Source: Opitutaceae bacterium
Lineage (GTDB): Bacteria; Verrucomicrobiota; Verrucomicrobiia; Opitutales; Opitutaceae
DNA length: 64,000 bases
Direction of reading: 5' to 3'
NCBI GenBank assembly: GCA_003151495.1
Contig: PLXR01000114.1
Span: forward strand, 49,121-113,120
Of this stretch, positions 34,230-43,276 are shown one piece after another. The position numbers and the translations under genes were made by a program. The notes below the pieces were generated by a model that had not been told where the DNA came from, made no database searches, and saw only the letters and a list, made by a program, of their open reading frames with translations. Each line of letters begins with the position of its first letter. Within the stretch, counting starts at the first letter, position 1.

Positions 34230-36371
34230 ATGACCATGCCCCTTTCCCCCGTCCAGACCCGCTGGCTAGCAACGACGGCGGCCCTGCTCGTTCCGCTGAC
34301 CGACCTGTATCCGGCGGCAGGCCGGGACTGGCCCGCGTACCTCGGGGACAAGGCGGCGAGCCATTACTCCACCCTGGACCAGATTACGCCCGGCAACGTG
34401 AAGGGGCTCGAGGTGGCGTGGACCTGGCATGCGGGCGACGCGCGGCCGGACAGCTCGCAGATCCAGTGCAACCCGCTTGTCATTGACGGCGTGATCTATG
34501 CCACGACGCCGGCGATGAAGCTGGTGGCGCTCGACGCTCGAACCGGGACGGAGCTCTGGCGCTTCGAGCCGCTGGAGCCGAACGGGGTCAACCGGGGGCT
34601 CACGTTCTGGGGGGAGGGCGCCGAGCGCCGGATCCTCTACGGCAACGGCCACTGGCTCCACGCGGTCGAGGCCAGGACGGGGAAGCTCATCGAGAGCTTC
34701 GGCGACCACGGGAGGGTGGACCTTTCCGAGGGGCTGGGGCGGGACGTCACGGGGCTTGCTATCCAGATGAACACCCCGGGCGTGATCTTCCACGACCTGA
34801 TCATCCTTTCGATGAGGGTGGGCGAGGGGCCCGGGCCCGCGGCCCCGGGGCATGTCCGCGCCTTCGACGTGAGGACCGGAAAGCAGGTGTGGATCTTTCA
34901 CGCGATACCTTACCCCGGGGAGCCCGGATACGAGGCCTGGCCTCCCGATGCCTGGCAGCGCATCGGCGGCGTGAACGCGTGGCCCGGCATGACCGTTGAC
35001 GACGAGCACGGCCTCGTTTTCTGCCCGATCGGATCGGCGACCTATGACTTCTGGGGGGGCGCCAGGATAGGCGACGACCTTTATGCCGACAGCCTCGTCG
35101 TGCTCGACGCAGCCACCGGCCGCCATGTCTGGCACTACCAGTTCACCCATCACGACCTCTGGGACCGAGATCCTCCGGCTCCCCCGACGCTCCTCACGGT
35201 GCACAGGGACGGCCGGGACATCCCTGCGGTCGCCCAGGTCACCAAGAGCGGCCATGTCTGGGTCTTCAACCGCGTGACCGGCGAGCACCTCTTTCCCTTC
35301 GAGGAGATCGCGGTGCCCAGCTCCGACCTTGCAGGGGAGGTTGCCTCTCCGACGCAGCCGCTGCCGCTCAAGCCCGCGCCGTTCGCCCGCCAGCGTTTCA
35401 CGGTCGACGAGATCACAGACCGGACCCCCGGGGCGCACAAGGCCGTGCTCGAGCGCTTCTTTCACGTCAGGCCGCACGTCCCGTTCGGGCCCCCGAGCCG
35501 GGAGGGAACGATCATCTTCCCTGGCTTCGACGGCGGGGCGGAATGGGGCGGCGCCGCCGCCGACCCGCAGGGCGTCCTTTACGTCAACTCCTCCGACATG
35601 CCCTGGATCCTCAGCATGATCGACTCCGGCGGGGCGACCTCGCTCGGCCAGCAGGTCTACCTGCAGAACTGCACGGGCTGCCACGGTGCGGACCGCCAGG
35701 GCAACAAGGCGGGGAACATCCCCTCGCTCGTCGACGTCAAGCAGCGCCTTACGCGCGAGCAGACGATCGAGGTCATCACGAAGGGTCGCGCGGTCATGCC
35801 CTCATGGGGATTCCTCACGCAGGTGCAGCGCGAGTCCGTGGCATCCTTCCTTCGCGGGGAGGCTCCCCCCGAGGAGGCGGTCCGGGCCGGGGCGTGGGAC
35901 ACCTATCTCACCGATCACGTCACCTCGGGGTTTGTGCCCCCTCCCTACACGGGCACGGGCTACAACCGGTGGCTCGACCCCGACGGATATCCTGCCGTCA
36001 AGCCGCCGTGGGGCACGCTAAACGCCATCGACCTGAACACGGGCGAATACCTCTGGAAGATCCCGCTCGGGATCTATCCCGAGCTGATCGCCAAGGGACT
36101 CCCCCCGACGGGCACTGAGAATTACGGCGGTCCCCTGGTCACCAAGGGGGGCATTGTCTTCATCGGGGCGACGAGGGACGAGATGTTCAGGGCATTCGAC
36201 AAGCGGACCGGCAGGGAGCTTTGGAGCACCAAGCTGCCTGCGGCGGGCTACGCGACCCCTGCGACTTACGAGGTCGATGGCCGGCAGTTCGTCGTGATCG
36301 CCTGCGGCGGGGGAAAGTCGGGAACGAAGAGTGGCGACAGCTATGTCGCCTTCGCGCTCCCCAAGGACTGA
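34230..36371 (+). CDS. PQQ-dependent dehydrogenase with internal cytochrome c segment
   Basis: The 713-residue protein has a signal-like N-terminus, then an eight-bladed quinoprotein propeller similar to membrane glucose/alcohol dehydrogenases (DWPAYLGDKAASHYSTLDQI, LVALDARTGTELWRFEP, QFTHHDLWDRDPPAPPTL). A c-type haem site CTGCH (Cys481, Cys484, His485) lies inside the chain, before the last propeller blades (TLNAIDLNTGEYLWKIP, FDKRTGRELWS). The enzyme would oxidise a sugar or alcohol in the periplasm and pass electrons through its own haem. No PQQ biosynthesis gene is in the window. The ATG at 34230 fits the signal peptide. Confidence 0.86.
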   Translation: MTMPLSPVQTRWLATTAALLVPLTDLYPAAGRDWPAYLGDKAASHYSTLDQITPGNVKGLEVAWTWHAGDARPDSSQIQCNPLVIDGVIYATTPAMKLVALDARTGTELWRFEPLEPNGVNRGLTFWGEGAERRILYGNGHWLHAVEARTGKLIESFGDHGRVDLSEGLGRDVTGLAIQMNTPGVIFHDLIILSMRVGEGPGPAAPGHVRAFDVRTGKQVWIFHAIPYPGEPGYEAWPPDAWQRIGGVNAWPGMTVDDEHGLVFCPIGSATYDFWGGARIGDDLYADSLVVLDAATGRHVWHYQFTHHDLWDRDPPAPPTLLTVHRDGRDIPAVAQVTKSGHVWVFNRVTGEHLFPFEEIAVPSSDLAGEVASPTQPLPLKPAPFARQRFTVDEITDRTPGAHKAVLERFFHVRPHVPFGPPSREGTIIFPGFDGGAEWGGAAADPQGVLYVNSSDMPWILSMIDSGGATSLGQQVYLQNCTGCHGADRQGNKAGNIPSLVDVKQRLTREQTIEVITKGRAVMPSWGFLTQVQRESVASFLRGEAPPEEAVRAGAWDTYLTDHVTSGFVPPPYTGTGYNRWLDPDGYPAVKPPWGTLNAIDLNTGEYLWKIPLGIYPELIAKGLPPTGTENYGGPLVTKGGIVFIGATRDEMFRAFDKRTGRELWSTKLPAAGYATPATYEVDGRQFVVIACGGGKSGTKSGDSYVAFALPKD

Positions 36372-36544
36372 CGCGCGGCGCTCGGGAGCAAGGTTGGCCC
36401 CTTCAAGGAGCGGGCGGGCCGCCGCGTGCGCCGACGCCGACCGCAAGATATGCGCAGTTTTGCTGCAAAATCGCGCGAGTGATTCGAGGGGGTCGAGCGT
36501 ATCACCTGCTGACCGCACAAATAGACGATCAACAACCCTCAGAA

Positions 36545-36946
36545 ATGACTCCCATGAATGTAAAGATTCAGACCCTCAGGCTCCTCGGGCTGGGCTCCCT
36601 CCTGGCCCTCGCCCTCGGCATCACATCGACGGCCCTTCGCGCTGTCCCCACCCAGCCGTTGCCGAACCGCGTGGCGACCACGGTCGCCGCCGGCGATTCC
36701 AATGCGACGGCTATGGCTTGCACCGCGTGCAGGACCATTTCCGTCACGCAGCGCGGGTCCCTTCAGGGAACAAAGGCGGGCACGGCCCTCTTCACGGTCG
36801 GCACAACGCACGAATGCGCGATGTGCGGCGGCCAGATCTCGAGGGTGGGCGGAAACATGACGGAGACGATGCAGCAAAACTGCCCCATCTGCGGCAAGTC
36901 CCACCCATCCTGCTGCGAGGCAGCTTCCGCCGGGAACAGCGGCTAG
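36545..36946 (+). CDS. Small exported Cys-rich protein with CxxC pairs
   Basis: The 133-residue protein has a signal peptide (about 1-33) and a mature part with nine cysteines: CTAC, CAMC, CPIC and a terminal CC, plus one His in GTTHECAMC. The spacing resembles a zinc-ribbon or other metal site, unusual in an exported protein. No function is recognised. It follows the PQQ dehydrogenase by 173 bases, so a link with it is only positional. The second ATG at 36554 is equally possible. Confidence 0.6.
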   Translation: MTPMNVKIQTLRLLGLGSLLALALGITSTALRAVPTQPLPNRVATTVAAGDSNATAMACTACRTISVTQRGSLQGTKAGTALFTVGTTHECAMCGGQISRVGGNMTETMQQNCPICGKSHPSCCEAASAGNSG

Positions 36947-37173
36947 TCGGCCGGGGGCGCCTTCCGATACCCGCTCCAGGATGATCGCCCCCTTAACCCG
37001 ACCTTCCAGTCACGCAGTCCAAGGAGGCAGTGTCTTCAATTGCCGACATCTTGCCCTTTCTTGCTCCAGCGGAGGCCGCTTGGGCGAAAACTCCCTGAAG
37101 GAGTCACCCCGGCGCACCGGAAACTTGATGTTCGGACGAGGTCCGAGCTGACTTCTGCAGGTTCGACTCGAAA

Positions 37174-38370
37174 ATGCCCGCATTTCGCTCAAATCATGAA
37201 TTCAAATGGGAGATCCCGGCCAAGATGGTCCGGGCCCTTCCAATGGCCCTGGGATTTCTATCCGCGGCCCTTGCTTCGCCGGAGCGGTTGCGGCCGATCG
37301 AGCCGGGAGCGCGATGGGTGGATGACCAGGGCATCGCCATCAACGCGCACGGGGGTGGATTTCTTTTGCACTCCGGCCGTTTTTACTGGTACGGCCAGCA
37401 CATGGTTGCAGGGGACGCAGGCAACTCGGCGCAAGTCGGTGTTCATGCCTATTCCTCTGTGGACTTATGCGAATGGCACGACGAGGGGATAGCGCTTGCC
37501 GTTTCACCTGACCCCAAGAGCGAGATAGTCAAGGGGTGCCTCATTGAGAGGCCCAAGGTGATCTTCAATTCCCAAACAGGGGAATTTGTCATGTGGTTTC
37601 ACTTGGAGGAGAAGGGAAGGGGCTACTCCGCGGCCGAGGTCGGCATCGCCGTTGCGGAGGAGCCGGCCGGTCCTTTCCGGTTCGTCAAAGGCCTCAGGCC
37701 TAACGCGGGCCACTGGCCGAGGAATGTGCCCGAGAATTCGAAGAGGCCCCTAAGCCCCGGCGAGCGTGCGCGCCTTTCTGGGATTGCGATGAGCGGAGGC
37801 CCGATCGCCGACTTTCCCATCGACCTGGTTTATCGGCGCGATTTCGAGTCCGGGCAGATGTCGCGCGACTTGACCCTGTTCGTGGACGATGACGGCGCCG
37901 CGTACCTGGTCACCGCCTCCGAGGAGAATGCCACACTCCAGATCTCCCGCCTGACGGGTGATTTCCTGAACGTGACCGGGGACTTTGTCCGCGTCTTCCC
38001 AAACGGGTTCAATGAGGCCCCCGCAATCTTCAAGAGAAGGGGTCGCTATTTCATGTTTACCTCGGGGACGACGGGCTGGGCCCCCAATGCGTGCCGCCTT
38101 GCCGTGGCTGACTCGATTTGGGGGCCATGGAAACCGGTTGGGAACCCGTGCGTTGGAACGGCCGAACAGAAGGGCACGACGTTTGGTGCGCAGTCGACCT
38201 ATGTCCTCACCGTCCCCGGCCGAGCCAACCGATACGTTTTCATGGCCGATCGCTGGAAGCCGGAGAACCCAATCGATGGACGCTACATATGGCTTCCGCT
38301 GCGGTGGCGAGACGACCTGCCCGTTCTGGAATGGACGGATTCCTGGATCCCCACCCTAGGGCCAGACTGA
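37174..38370 (+). CDS. Glycoside hydrolase family 43-like protein
   Basis: The 398-residue protein looks like a five-bladed GH43-type hydrolase: FYWYGQHM near the start, SSVDLCEWHDEGIAL, LIERPKVIFN with EFVMWFH, DLTLFVDDDGAAYLV, NEAPAIFKRRGRYFMFTSGTTGW, and a closing QSTYVLTVPG. The VDDDG and NEAP sequences resemble catalytic blocks of galactan- or xylan-acting members. The substrate is unknown. A signal peptide is clear if translation begins at the internal ATG at 37225 (MVRALPMALGFLSAALAS), which is probably the true start. Confidence 0.75.
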   Translation: MPAFRSNHEFKWEIPAKMVRALPMALGFLSAALASPERLRPIEPGARWVDDQGIAINAHGGGFLLHSGRFYWYGQHMVAGDAGNSAQVGVHAYSSVDLCEWHDEGIALAVSPDPKSEIVKGCLIERPKVIFNSQTGEFVMWFHLEEKGRGYSAAEVGIAVAEEPAGPFRFVKGLRPNAGHWPRNVPENSKRPLSPGERARLSGIAMSGGPIADFPIDLVYRRDFESGQMSRDLTLFVDDDGAAYLVTASEENATLQISRLTGDFLNVTGDFVRVFPNGFNEAPAIFKRRGRYFMFTSGTTGWAPNACRLAVADSIWGPWKPVGNPCVGTAEQKGTTFGAQSTYVLTVPGRANRYVFMADRWKPENPIDGRYIWLPLRWRDDLPVLEWTDSWIPTLGPD

Positions 38371-38933
38371 TTGCCGCTGGCTCAGATGGAGGCTCATATG
38401 GGCAGAGACTGCAGCTCATTCCACAAGTGGGTGGCAGCAATTTCTGCCGTCAGTCCATCGGTTCGTCCGATTTGACCCTGTCGACGTTTTGAGGCGGAGG
38501 ATAATTCAGCTTCTCACACACAACGGGATCGATTTCCGTGAACGAAATTGGCAACTCCTCCTCAAAGGCTTCTCTAATGGGGAGCGATCCGCCAGAGGCA
38601 TGGAAGCTCCTGGCGAAGCCGGAATTTGAAGGACCAGGAGGGATGACTGGCTTGCCGGTTCTGCGGCCTAATGGACCCGACGAACGGCGCCCAAAAACTT
38701 TGGGTCAGGCGGGCGCGTCTTCCGCGAGAGGGCCATGTCTTGCGGTGCGCCCGCCGTCCGGCTCTAATCCATGTCACACCACTTCGACCCAAAGAGGTGA
38801 ACCTTTGGGGGGAGCCGGCACCACGCGGCATCCCGGAGTCCTCCCGAATCACCTGGCTGGAGGAATCTACAGCGGAAACAACGCAGTGGGCACCCGAGCC
38901 AAGATCCGCTTCTTGGCTGGATCCGATCCCGCC
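38371..38933. other. Gene-poor stretch with a decayed reading frame
   Basis: This 563-bp gap between two convergent genes has no complete gene that I recognise. It holds one open minus-strand frame without a start codon, listed separately, and otherwise low-complexity frames that look like noise. Confidence 0.5.
38450..38704 (-). pseudogene. Orphan C-terminal gene fragment
   Basis: An 84-codon minus-strand frame is open between a TGA at 38705-38707 and a TGA at 38450-38452, with no start codon that gives a sensible protein. Its translation looks like a true protein end: REAFEEELPISFTEIDPVV, then a proline-rich stretch and DRVKSDEPMD. I do not recognise the family. It is most likely the remnant of a gene broken upstream. 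Confidence 0.35.
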
Positions 38934-40223
38934 CTAGGGAACGAACTGCACTCTGAAGTGTCGCTCCACCGGAATCGCTCCTTTTGAACGCAAAGCCTGG
39001 TCCGACTCATCCTTTGCCAGCAGAAAGTCGGCGGCGGCCACTGCGCCTTGATCGCCGGCTGCGCCGTGCCTCAGGTTGCGTTCGAGGAGCTGCACATTGC
39101 GACCCTCCTCACTGCCCCAAACCACCGGGTACGCCTTCCAGCGCATGGGCGTGTCGAGCAGGGCAAGATTGACGCCGCGGGCCAGCTCGGAGCCGGAGAA
39201 CGAGCCGATGACCTTGTCGTCGACCTGGACCTCGTAACGCCCCTTGGGAAGTCCACGCACAACGAGTTCTTCGGAATCCAAAGACTCGAGATCCGCTCCC
39301 GCAATCTGCGCAAGTTCCACGTTTGCATCCTTGAAGTTCAGCGGAAGGGGCGATGACTGGTCCAGTTCGTTCCACGTGATCAGGCCAGCCGACACCTTCA
39401 GGTCGCTCAGTTTCGCGTTCTCCGCCTTGGCCAACTTCGCCTCCTCTGCATCGATTTCCACGCGGCTGACCACCGCCGAAGCACCCAACGCCCGCAACAG
39501 CGTTGCGCCCATCAAGATATGTCCTGCCGGGCTTGGATGGACGCGATCGGGGAGCAGGTGGTGGGCGCGCTCCGGATCGTTGTGAACCGCGAGCTTGAGC
39601 CCCTCCGCCACCGAACCGCCGAAATCGACGACCGTGGCGTTCTGCTCGCGAGCTATCTCGGCAACGGCTTCGCCCATCTTCCGAAGCACATCCATGTAGC
39701 CGGGCTCAAAGTCAGGCGGACGCGCAACGTCATCGAACGGAGAGGAGCGGATCAGATAGATGCGGGCCCCTGGCAGCGCCTGCCTCACCTTTGCGACGAT
39801 CGCCCGGTAGCCGTCCGTGAACGATGCGAGGGTTGCAGGCTCGAGCCTCCTGTAATGCCCGTCGTTCATCCCAAGCATTATGGTGACGATGCTGGGCTTG
39901 TGGCGGATGACGTCGCGGTCGAGCCTCACGCGGACTTCCCCGGCGCCTCCTCCCTGAACGGTGTCTCCGCCGACGCCCGCGTTGTAGAAGCGGACGTCAA
40001 GTCCGGGGAAGCGGGTCCTACAATATTCCTCCACAAAACAGGCATACCCTCCGTCCTGGGTGATACTGTCGCCGTAAAACACCACGCGGTCCCCGTCGTG
40101 AATGGCGAATCCTGACTTCGGCTCATCGGCGGCGCATCGGGTGCCGGCGGCGAGGACTAGGGCGGCGGCGGCACACGCGAATTGGACGATCCTCTGGAAC
40201 TGGGCGGGTCTTTGGGGGTGCAT
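38934..40223 (-). CDS. Secreted SGNH/GDSL hydrolase
   Basis: The 429-residue protein starts with a signal peptide (about 1-33, ending RCAADEP). The SGNH blocks are GDSITQDGG (Ser nucleophile), GVGGDTVQ (Gly), MLGMNDGHY (Asn) and DRVHPSPAGH (Asp/His). Such enzymes remove acetyl or acyl groups from carbohydrates. The last 150 residues form an added beta-rich domain. The ATG at 40223 is chosen for the signal peptide; the frame extends upstream into transposase debris. Confidence 0.85.
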   Translation of the reverse strand: MHPQRPAQFQRIVQFACAAAALVLAAGTRCAADEPKSGFAIHDGDRVVFYGDSITQDGGYACFVEEYCRTRFPGLDVRFYNAGVGGDTVQGGGAGEVRVRLDRDVIRHKPSIVTIMLGMNDGHYRRLEPATLASFTDGYRAIVAKVRQALPGARIYLIRSSPFDDVARPPDFEPGYMDVLRKMGEAVAEIAREQNATVVDFGGSVAEGLKLAVHNDPERAHHLLPDRVHPSPAGHILMGATLLRALGASAVVSRVEIDAEEAKLAKAENAKLSDLKVSAGLITWNELDQSSPLPLNFKDANVELAQIAGADLESLDSEELVVRGLPKGRYEVQVDDKVIGSFSGSELARGVNLALLDTPMRWKAYPVVWGSEEGRNVQLLERNLRHGAAGDQGAVAAADFLLAKDESDQALRSKGAIPVERHFRVQFVP

Positions 40224-40324
40224 AGGTAAAGCTCTGAACGCGTCGTCAATGGCAAGTCCTGGGGCGGCGGTCACGGCTCCGGGATGTCGTGAACCCCATA
40301 GTTCCCAATTCCGGCAGATTCGCA

Positions 40325-40500
40325 ACGCCGGGGTTCGAAGCGCCAAGGGGAATTTCAATGCAGGTGCGCACAGCGTAGCTCGGCAGCTCCAGCCGACGAG
40401 CCTGCGGCTCCATTAGCCGAGGATGGCCGCCAGGTGCAGCTATCCCTCGGGAGTCTGCTTGAACGTGATGTCGGTCAGTCAGGATCGACCAGGTCCGGTC
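40325..40500 (-). pseudogene. Broken IS3-family transposase (DDE integrase core) fragment
   Basis: Read on the minus strand, the frame gives DRTW, then after a frameshift LTDITFKQTPEG, stop, LHLAAILG, stop, WSRRLVGWS and further ALKFPLALR. This is the IS3 OrfB core pattern WxTDIT...EGWLYLA..LD..SRR.VGW with the tryptophan and aspartate-leucine codons mutated to stops (40440-40442 and 40413-40415). The catalytic first Asp survives in TDIT. It is a short inactive relic. Confidence 0.6.
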
Positions 40501-40521
40501 GGATCGGGACGAAGGGCATGA

Positions 40522-40637
40522 TGGCATGAGTCGTAGTCCGTCGGGGTGGCTTCCGATTTCCCACAGTCCTGTTAGAAATCACAACTCCTGCCGACGGGGA
40601 GGCCTGATTTTGGGGGCGAACGCAACGACTCATGCCA
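40522..40637. repeat. MITE-like element with perfect 13-bp terminal inverted repeats
   Basis: TGGCATGAGTCGT at 40522-40534 is the exact reverse complement of 40625-40637, enclosing about 90 bp. Inside is the motif GTCGGGGTGGCTTCCGATTT at 40540, which recurs in altered form at 49726 and 51708. It adjoins the transposase relic. It is probably a non-autonomous mobile element or the two ends of a collapsed insertion sequence. Confidence 0.55.
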
Positions 40638-40763
40638 GAGGCGTGTCGAACTCATACCGACCACCTTACAGGCCTGCGCGATTAATCATTCCAACGGATT
40701 TACACGTGCAAACTGGCTGATCATGGCTTCGCAAGGGGGAATAGGTCATTACTTCGGATTTCC

Positions 40764-40790
40764 TGTCACCTTTCCTCTCGTTTCGGGCAC
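40764..40790 (+). promoter_or_regulatory. Possible ECF-type promoter before the sigma factor gene
   Basis: TGTCACC at 40764-40770 is followed after 16 bases by GCAC. The first element resembles the -35 region TGTCACA of some ECF sigma factors; the -10 match (CGTC expected) is poor. Autoregulation would be typical. This is weak evidence. Confidence 0.2.
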
Positions 40791-40816
40791 TTGTTCAAAG
40801 CCATGATGAACGAACG

Positions 40817-42298
40817 ATGAGCGAGACAGAAGACAGCGATGCGATGTTAGTCATGGAGAGTCGGAAAGGGAGTCGCGGCGCATTCCGTCAGATTGTCGAA
40901 CGCTACCAGAACTTGGTTTGCTCCATTGCCTACAGTGGAACCGGGAGCGTGAGCCGCAGCGAGGATGTTGCTCAGGAGACCTTCCTGGCCGCGTGGACAC
41001 AGATCGATTCCCTGAAGGAACCTGAAAGGCTGCGGGGGTGGCTGTGTGGCATCGTGCGCAACCGCCTACACCGTGACCGCCGCGAAGGCCTCAATGAACC
41101 GGTACGCCGCGCCGTTGAACTTGAGTACGCACCCGATACTCCGACTCCTGAGGCAATGCCCTCCGATCAGGCGGTGAGCAGTGAGGAAGAGGCACTCCTC
41201 TGGCGCTCGGTCGAAAACATCCCGCCGCTCTATCGGGAGCCGCTCATCCTTTATTACCGGGAACACTGCTCGATCGAGAAGTTGGCGGCTTCCCTGGGGC
41301 TTTCTGAGGAAACGGCGAGGCAGCGGTTGTCGCGAGGCCGCAAGTTGCTGCAGGAGGAGGTGCAGTCCCAGGTTGAAAGCACCCTGCGCCGGACCGCCCC
41401 CGGCCGGGTCTTTTCCATGGCCGTCATCAACGCTCTTCCGATCGGCTCGGTTGCGGCCGCCGGAGCCGGGTTGGGCAAGGGCTCGGCACTAGCCAAATCC
41501 GGCCTAGCGGGAGGATTCTTCCTCATTTTGGCACCTTTTCTCGGAATCGTCGCCGGGTTGGCGGCGTACTGTATGGTTATCTGCGATGGCACGGCCAACC
41601 CAGTCCTGCGTCGTCGACGCATCGTTCCAATCCTCCTGGCCTGGGCCATCTACATTGGATTGGCGGTTATCGGTGAATGGTCCGTCCATCGGACGGTGAG
41701 GTATTTTGGGGGAGGGGACCGGGTCCATTTCGTGTCCTTGGCGTTCTTCTGGTGGCTCTTTGTGGCGGCCACGATCACTGTTCTGGTGGTCTATTTCCGC
41801 GGTCGCCTTGCGAACGGAGCGCGGGCAGGAGAAGCTGCGTTGGAACCCGCGCAACCGTTGCGGCGACGGACCCTGGTGGCGTTGGTGGTTGGATCCCACT
41901 TGGCCATGTTTTCCTGGCTGATCGTCCTCGCTTGGCGCTGCGCCGATCGCACTGGGGTGGCGCTCGCTTTGTGTGTCATGCTCGTGCTCGCATTTTTTGC
42001 CTATTTTCAGGGCCGGGGAAAATCGGGCGCCGCTTTGGGGCGCGCTGCGAGCATTCAATCCGGCTTGATGGCGGCTGCCCTCCTGCTGCTTCTAAACGGG
42101 CGCCTGAATGTCTGGATGGCTGTTAGGCACGCCGTCGAGGGCGCGGAGGCCGATCATGCTTTGCCGACTTGGCTCGTTCCCGTCCTCACCGTGGCGCTGG
42201 TGCTCTGGGTTGCGTTTCTCTTTGTCCTATTCCGGCCCAGCAGGCGCCAGACCTCGACCATTTTTGGTTGGTTGTCTGGCCTTGGATCGCGGCATTAG
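40817..42298 (+). CDS. ECF sigma factor fused to a C-terminal membrane domain
   Basis: The 493-residue protein begins with an ECF sigma factor: region 2 (RQIVERYQNLVCSIAY, SEDVAQETFLAAWTQ, WLCGIVRNRL) and region 4 (PPLYREPLILYYREHCSIEKLA, LGLSEETARQRLSRGRKLL), to about residue 190. The remaining 300 residues contain about seven hydrophobic segments. A membrane domain on a sigma factor suggests that the protein is its own anti-sigma or sensor, held at the membrane until a signal arrives. The two following membrane-protein genes run the same way. Composition is more A+T-rich than the chromosomal core. Confidence 0.82.
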   Translation: MSETEDSDAMLVMESRKGSRGAFRQIVERYQNLVCSIAYSGTGSVSRSEDVAQETFLAAWTQIDSLKEPERLRGWLCGIVRNRLHRDRREGLNEPVRRAVELEYAPDTPTPEAMPSDQAVSSEEEALLWRSVENIPPLYREPLILYYREHCSIEKLAASLGLSEETARQRLSRGRKLLQEEVQSQVESTLRRTAPGRVFSMAVINALPIGSVAAAGAGLGKGSALAKSGLAGGFFLILAPFLGIVAGLAAYCMVICDGTANPVLRRRRIVPILLAWAIYIGLAVIGEWSVHRTVRYFGGGDRVHFVSLAFFWWLFVAATITVLVVYFRGRLANGARAGEAALEPAQPLRRRTLVALVVGSHLAMFSWLIVLAWRCADRTGVALALCVMLVLAFFAYFQGRGKSGAALGRAASIQSGLMAAALLLLLNGRLNVWMAVRHAVEGAEADHALPTWLVPVLTVALVLWVAFLFVLFRPSRRQTSTIFGWLSGLGSRH

Positions 42299-42374
42299 GA
42301 GCTGCGAAACCGTGCTGTAAGAGAATAGCGATGCGATAGCCGATTGCACGAAGTTCGAAAGAAACTAATCCCTC

Positions 42375-43208
42375 ATGAAAACACCCTCAATCATGCGCAT
42401 GACCTGCTTCACCTGGGTCATGTTTATGGCAGTCGACTTCGTCGTCGGAGTCTTGTTTCCCATGAAGCAGATTGCCGGACATAATGTTCTGGCATGGTCG
42501 TCTGGGGCAAACGCGATTGTGGCGGTCTCGGTTGGCTTCCTTGCCTCGAGCGCCCCGTGGCGCAGGCTGCAACTGGCGTTGGCGCTTTCAGCCGTCCCGT
42601 TGGCCATACAAGTCGTCAATGTCATCGAGGGCGTAATCTTCCTTAAGGTAGACACGGTGATATTGTGGAGTCTCGCAGCATCTCCCCTGAAATACGCGCT
42701 CATCGTACCGCTCTGGGCCGCTATCTTCCGTCCGGCGGCAGATTCTCCGCCGCGTTATCCTGTGCTTCCCACACGCACCATCGGCGGTATGCTCTGGCGT
42801 TTCGTTCTTTGCGATTTCATCTATTTGATCATCTATTTCGTCGCCGGCATTTTTGTGATCAGCCTGCCGTTCGTACGGGATTTTTATGCAACCCAAACCA
42901 TGCCATCGCTCGGTCAGGTCGTAGCCTTGCAACTGCTCCTGCGTGGTCCGGTATTCGTCGGCGTCTGCGCTCTGCTGGCGCGTATGATGGGCCGACCCGG
43001 ACTCTTTGCGGCCGTCACCGTCGGCCTATCCTTCACCCTAATCAGCGGGGTGGCTCCTTTGATCCAGCCCAGCCCTTTCTTCCCCGACCCGGTTCGTTGG
43101 GTTCATTTTTGCGAAGTCACCGGTTCCAATTTGTTGTTTGGCATCGTGGTCGCCTTAATATGGCCGAAAAGACCGGCCGCCGAACTACCCGAGTCCGCTG
43201 CCGCCTGA
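42375..43208 (+). CDS. Unknown multi-pass membrane protein
   Basis: The 277-residue protein has about seven hydrophobic helices and no soluble domain. No family motif is recognised. It follows the sigma factor-membrane fusion by 76 bases in the same direction and may belong to the same unit. It could be a membrane partner or target of that sigma factor; this is positional inference only. The ATG start opens directly at the first helix. Confidence 0.6.
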   Translation: MKTPSIMRMTCFTWVMFMAVDFVVGVLFPMKQIAGHNVLAWSSGANAIVAVSVGFLASSAPWRRLQLALALSAVPLAIQVVNVIEGVIFLKVDTVILWSLAASPLKYALIVPLWAAIFRPAADSPPRYPVLPTRTIGGMLWRFVLCDFIYLIIYFVAGIFVISLPFVRDFYATQTMPSLGQVVALQLLLRGPVFVGVCALLARMMGRPGLFAAVTVGLSFTLISGVAPLIQPSPFFPDPVRWVHFCEVTGSNLLFGIVVALIWPKRPAAELPESAAA

Positions 43209-43276
43209 CCCGGAGCTTTTCTGGTTCCTCCACTATCGCCTAGACCGTTCGACGGATCCAATTTCTAACAAAGACG

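Larger units (their letters stand above)
40224..40816. other. Left edge of the accessory region; mobile-element debris
   Basis: This 593-bp stretch contains no intact gene. It holds a broken transposase fragment and a short element with terminal inverted repeats, both listed separately. The last 180 bp are A+T-richer and probably carry the promoter of the sigma factor gene. Confidence 0.6.

Noticed and set aside
38538-38987. Plus-strand frame of 149 codons
   Set aside because: It overlaps the end of the SGNH hydrolase gene in antisense and has no recognisable feature; the minus-strand fragment is the better reading.
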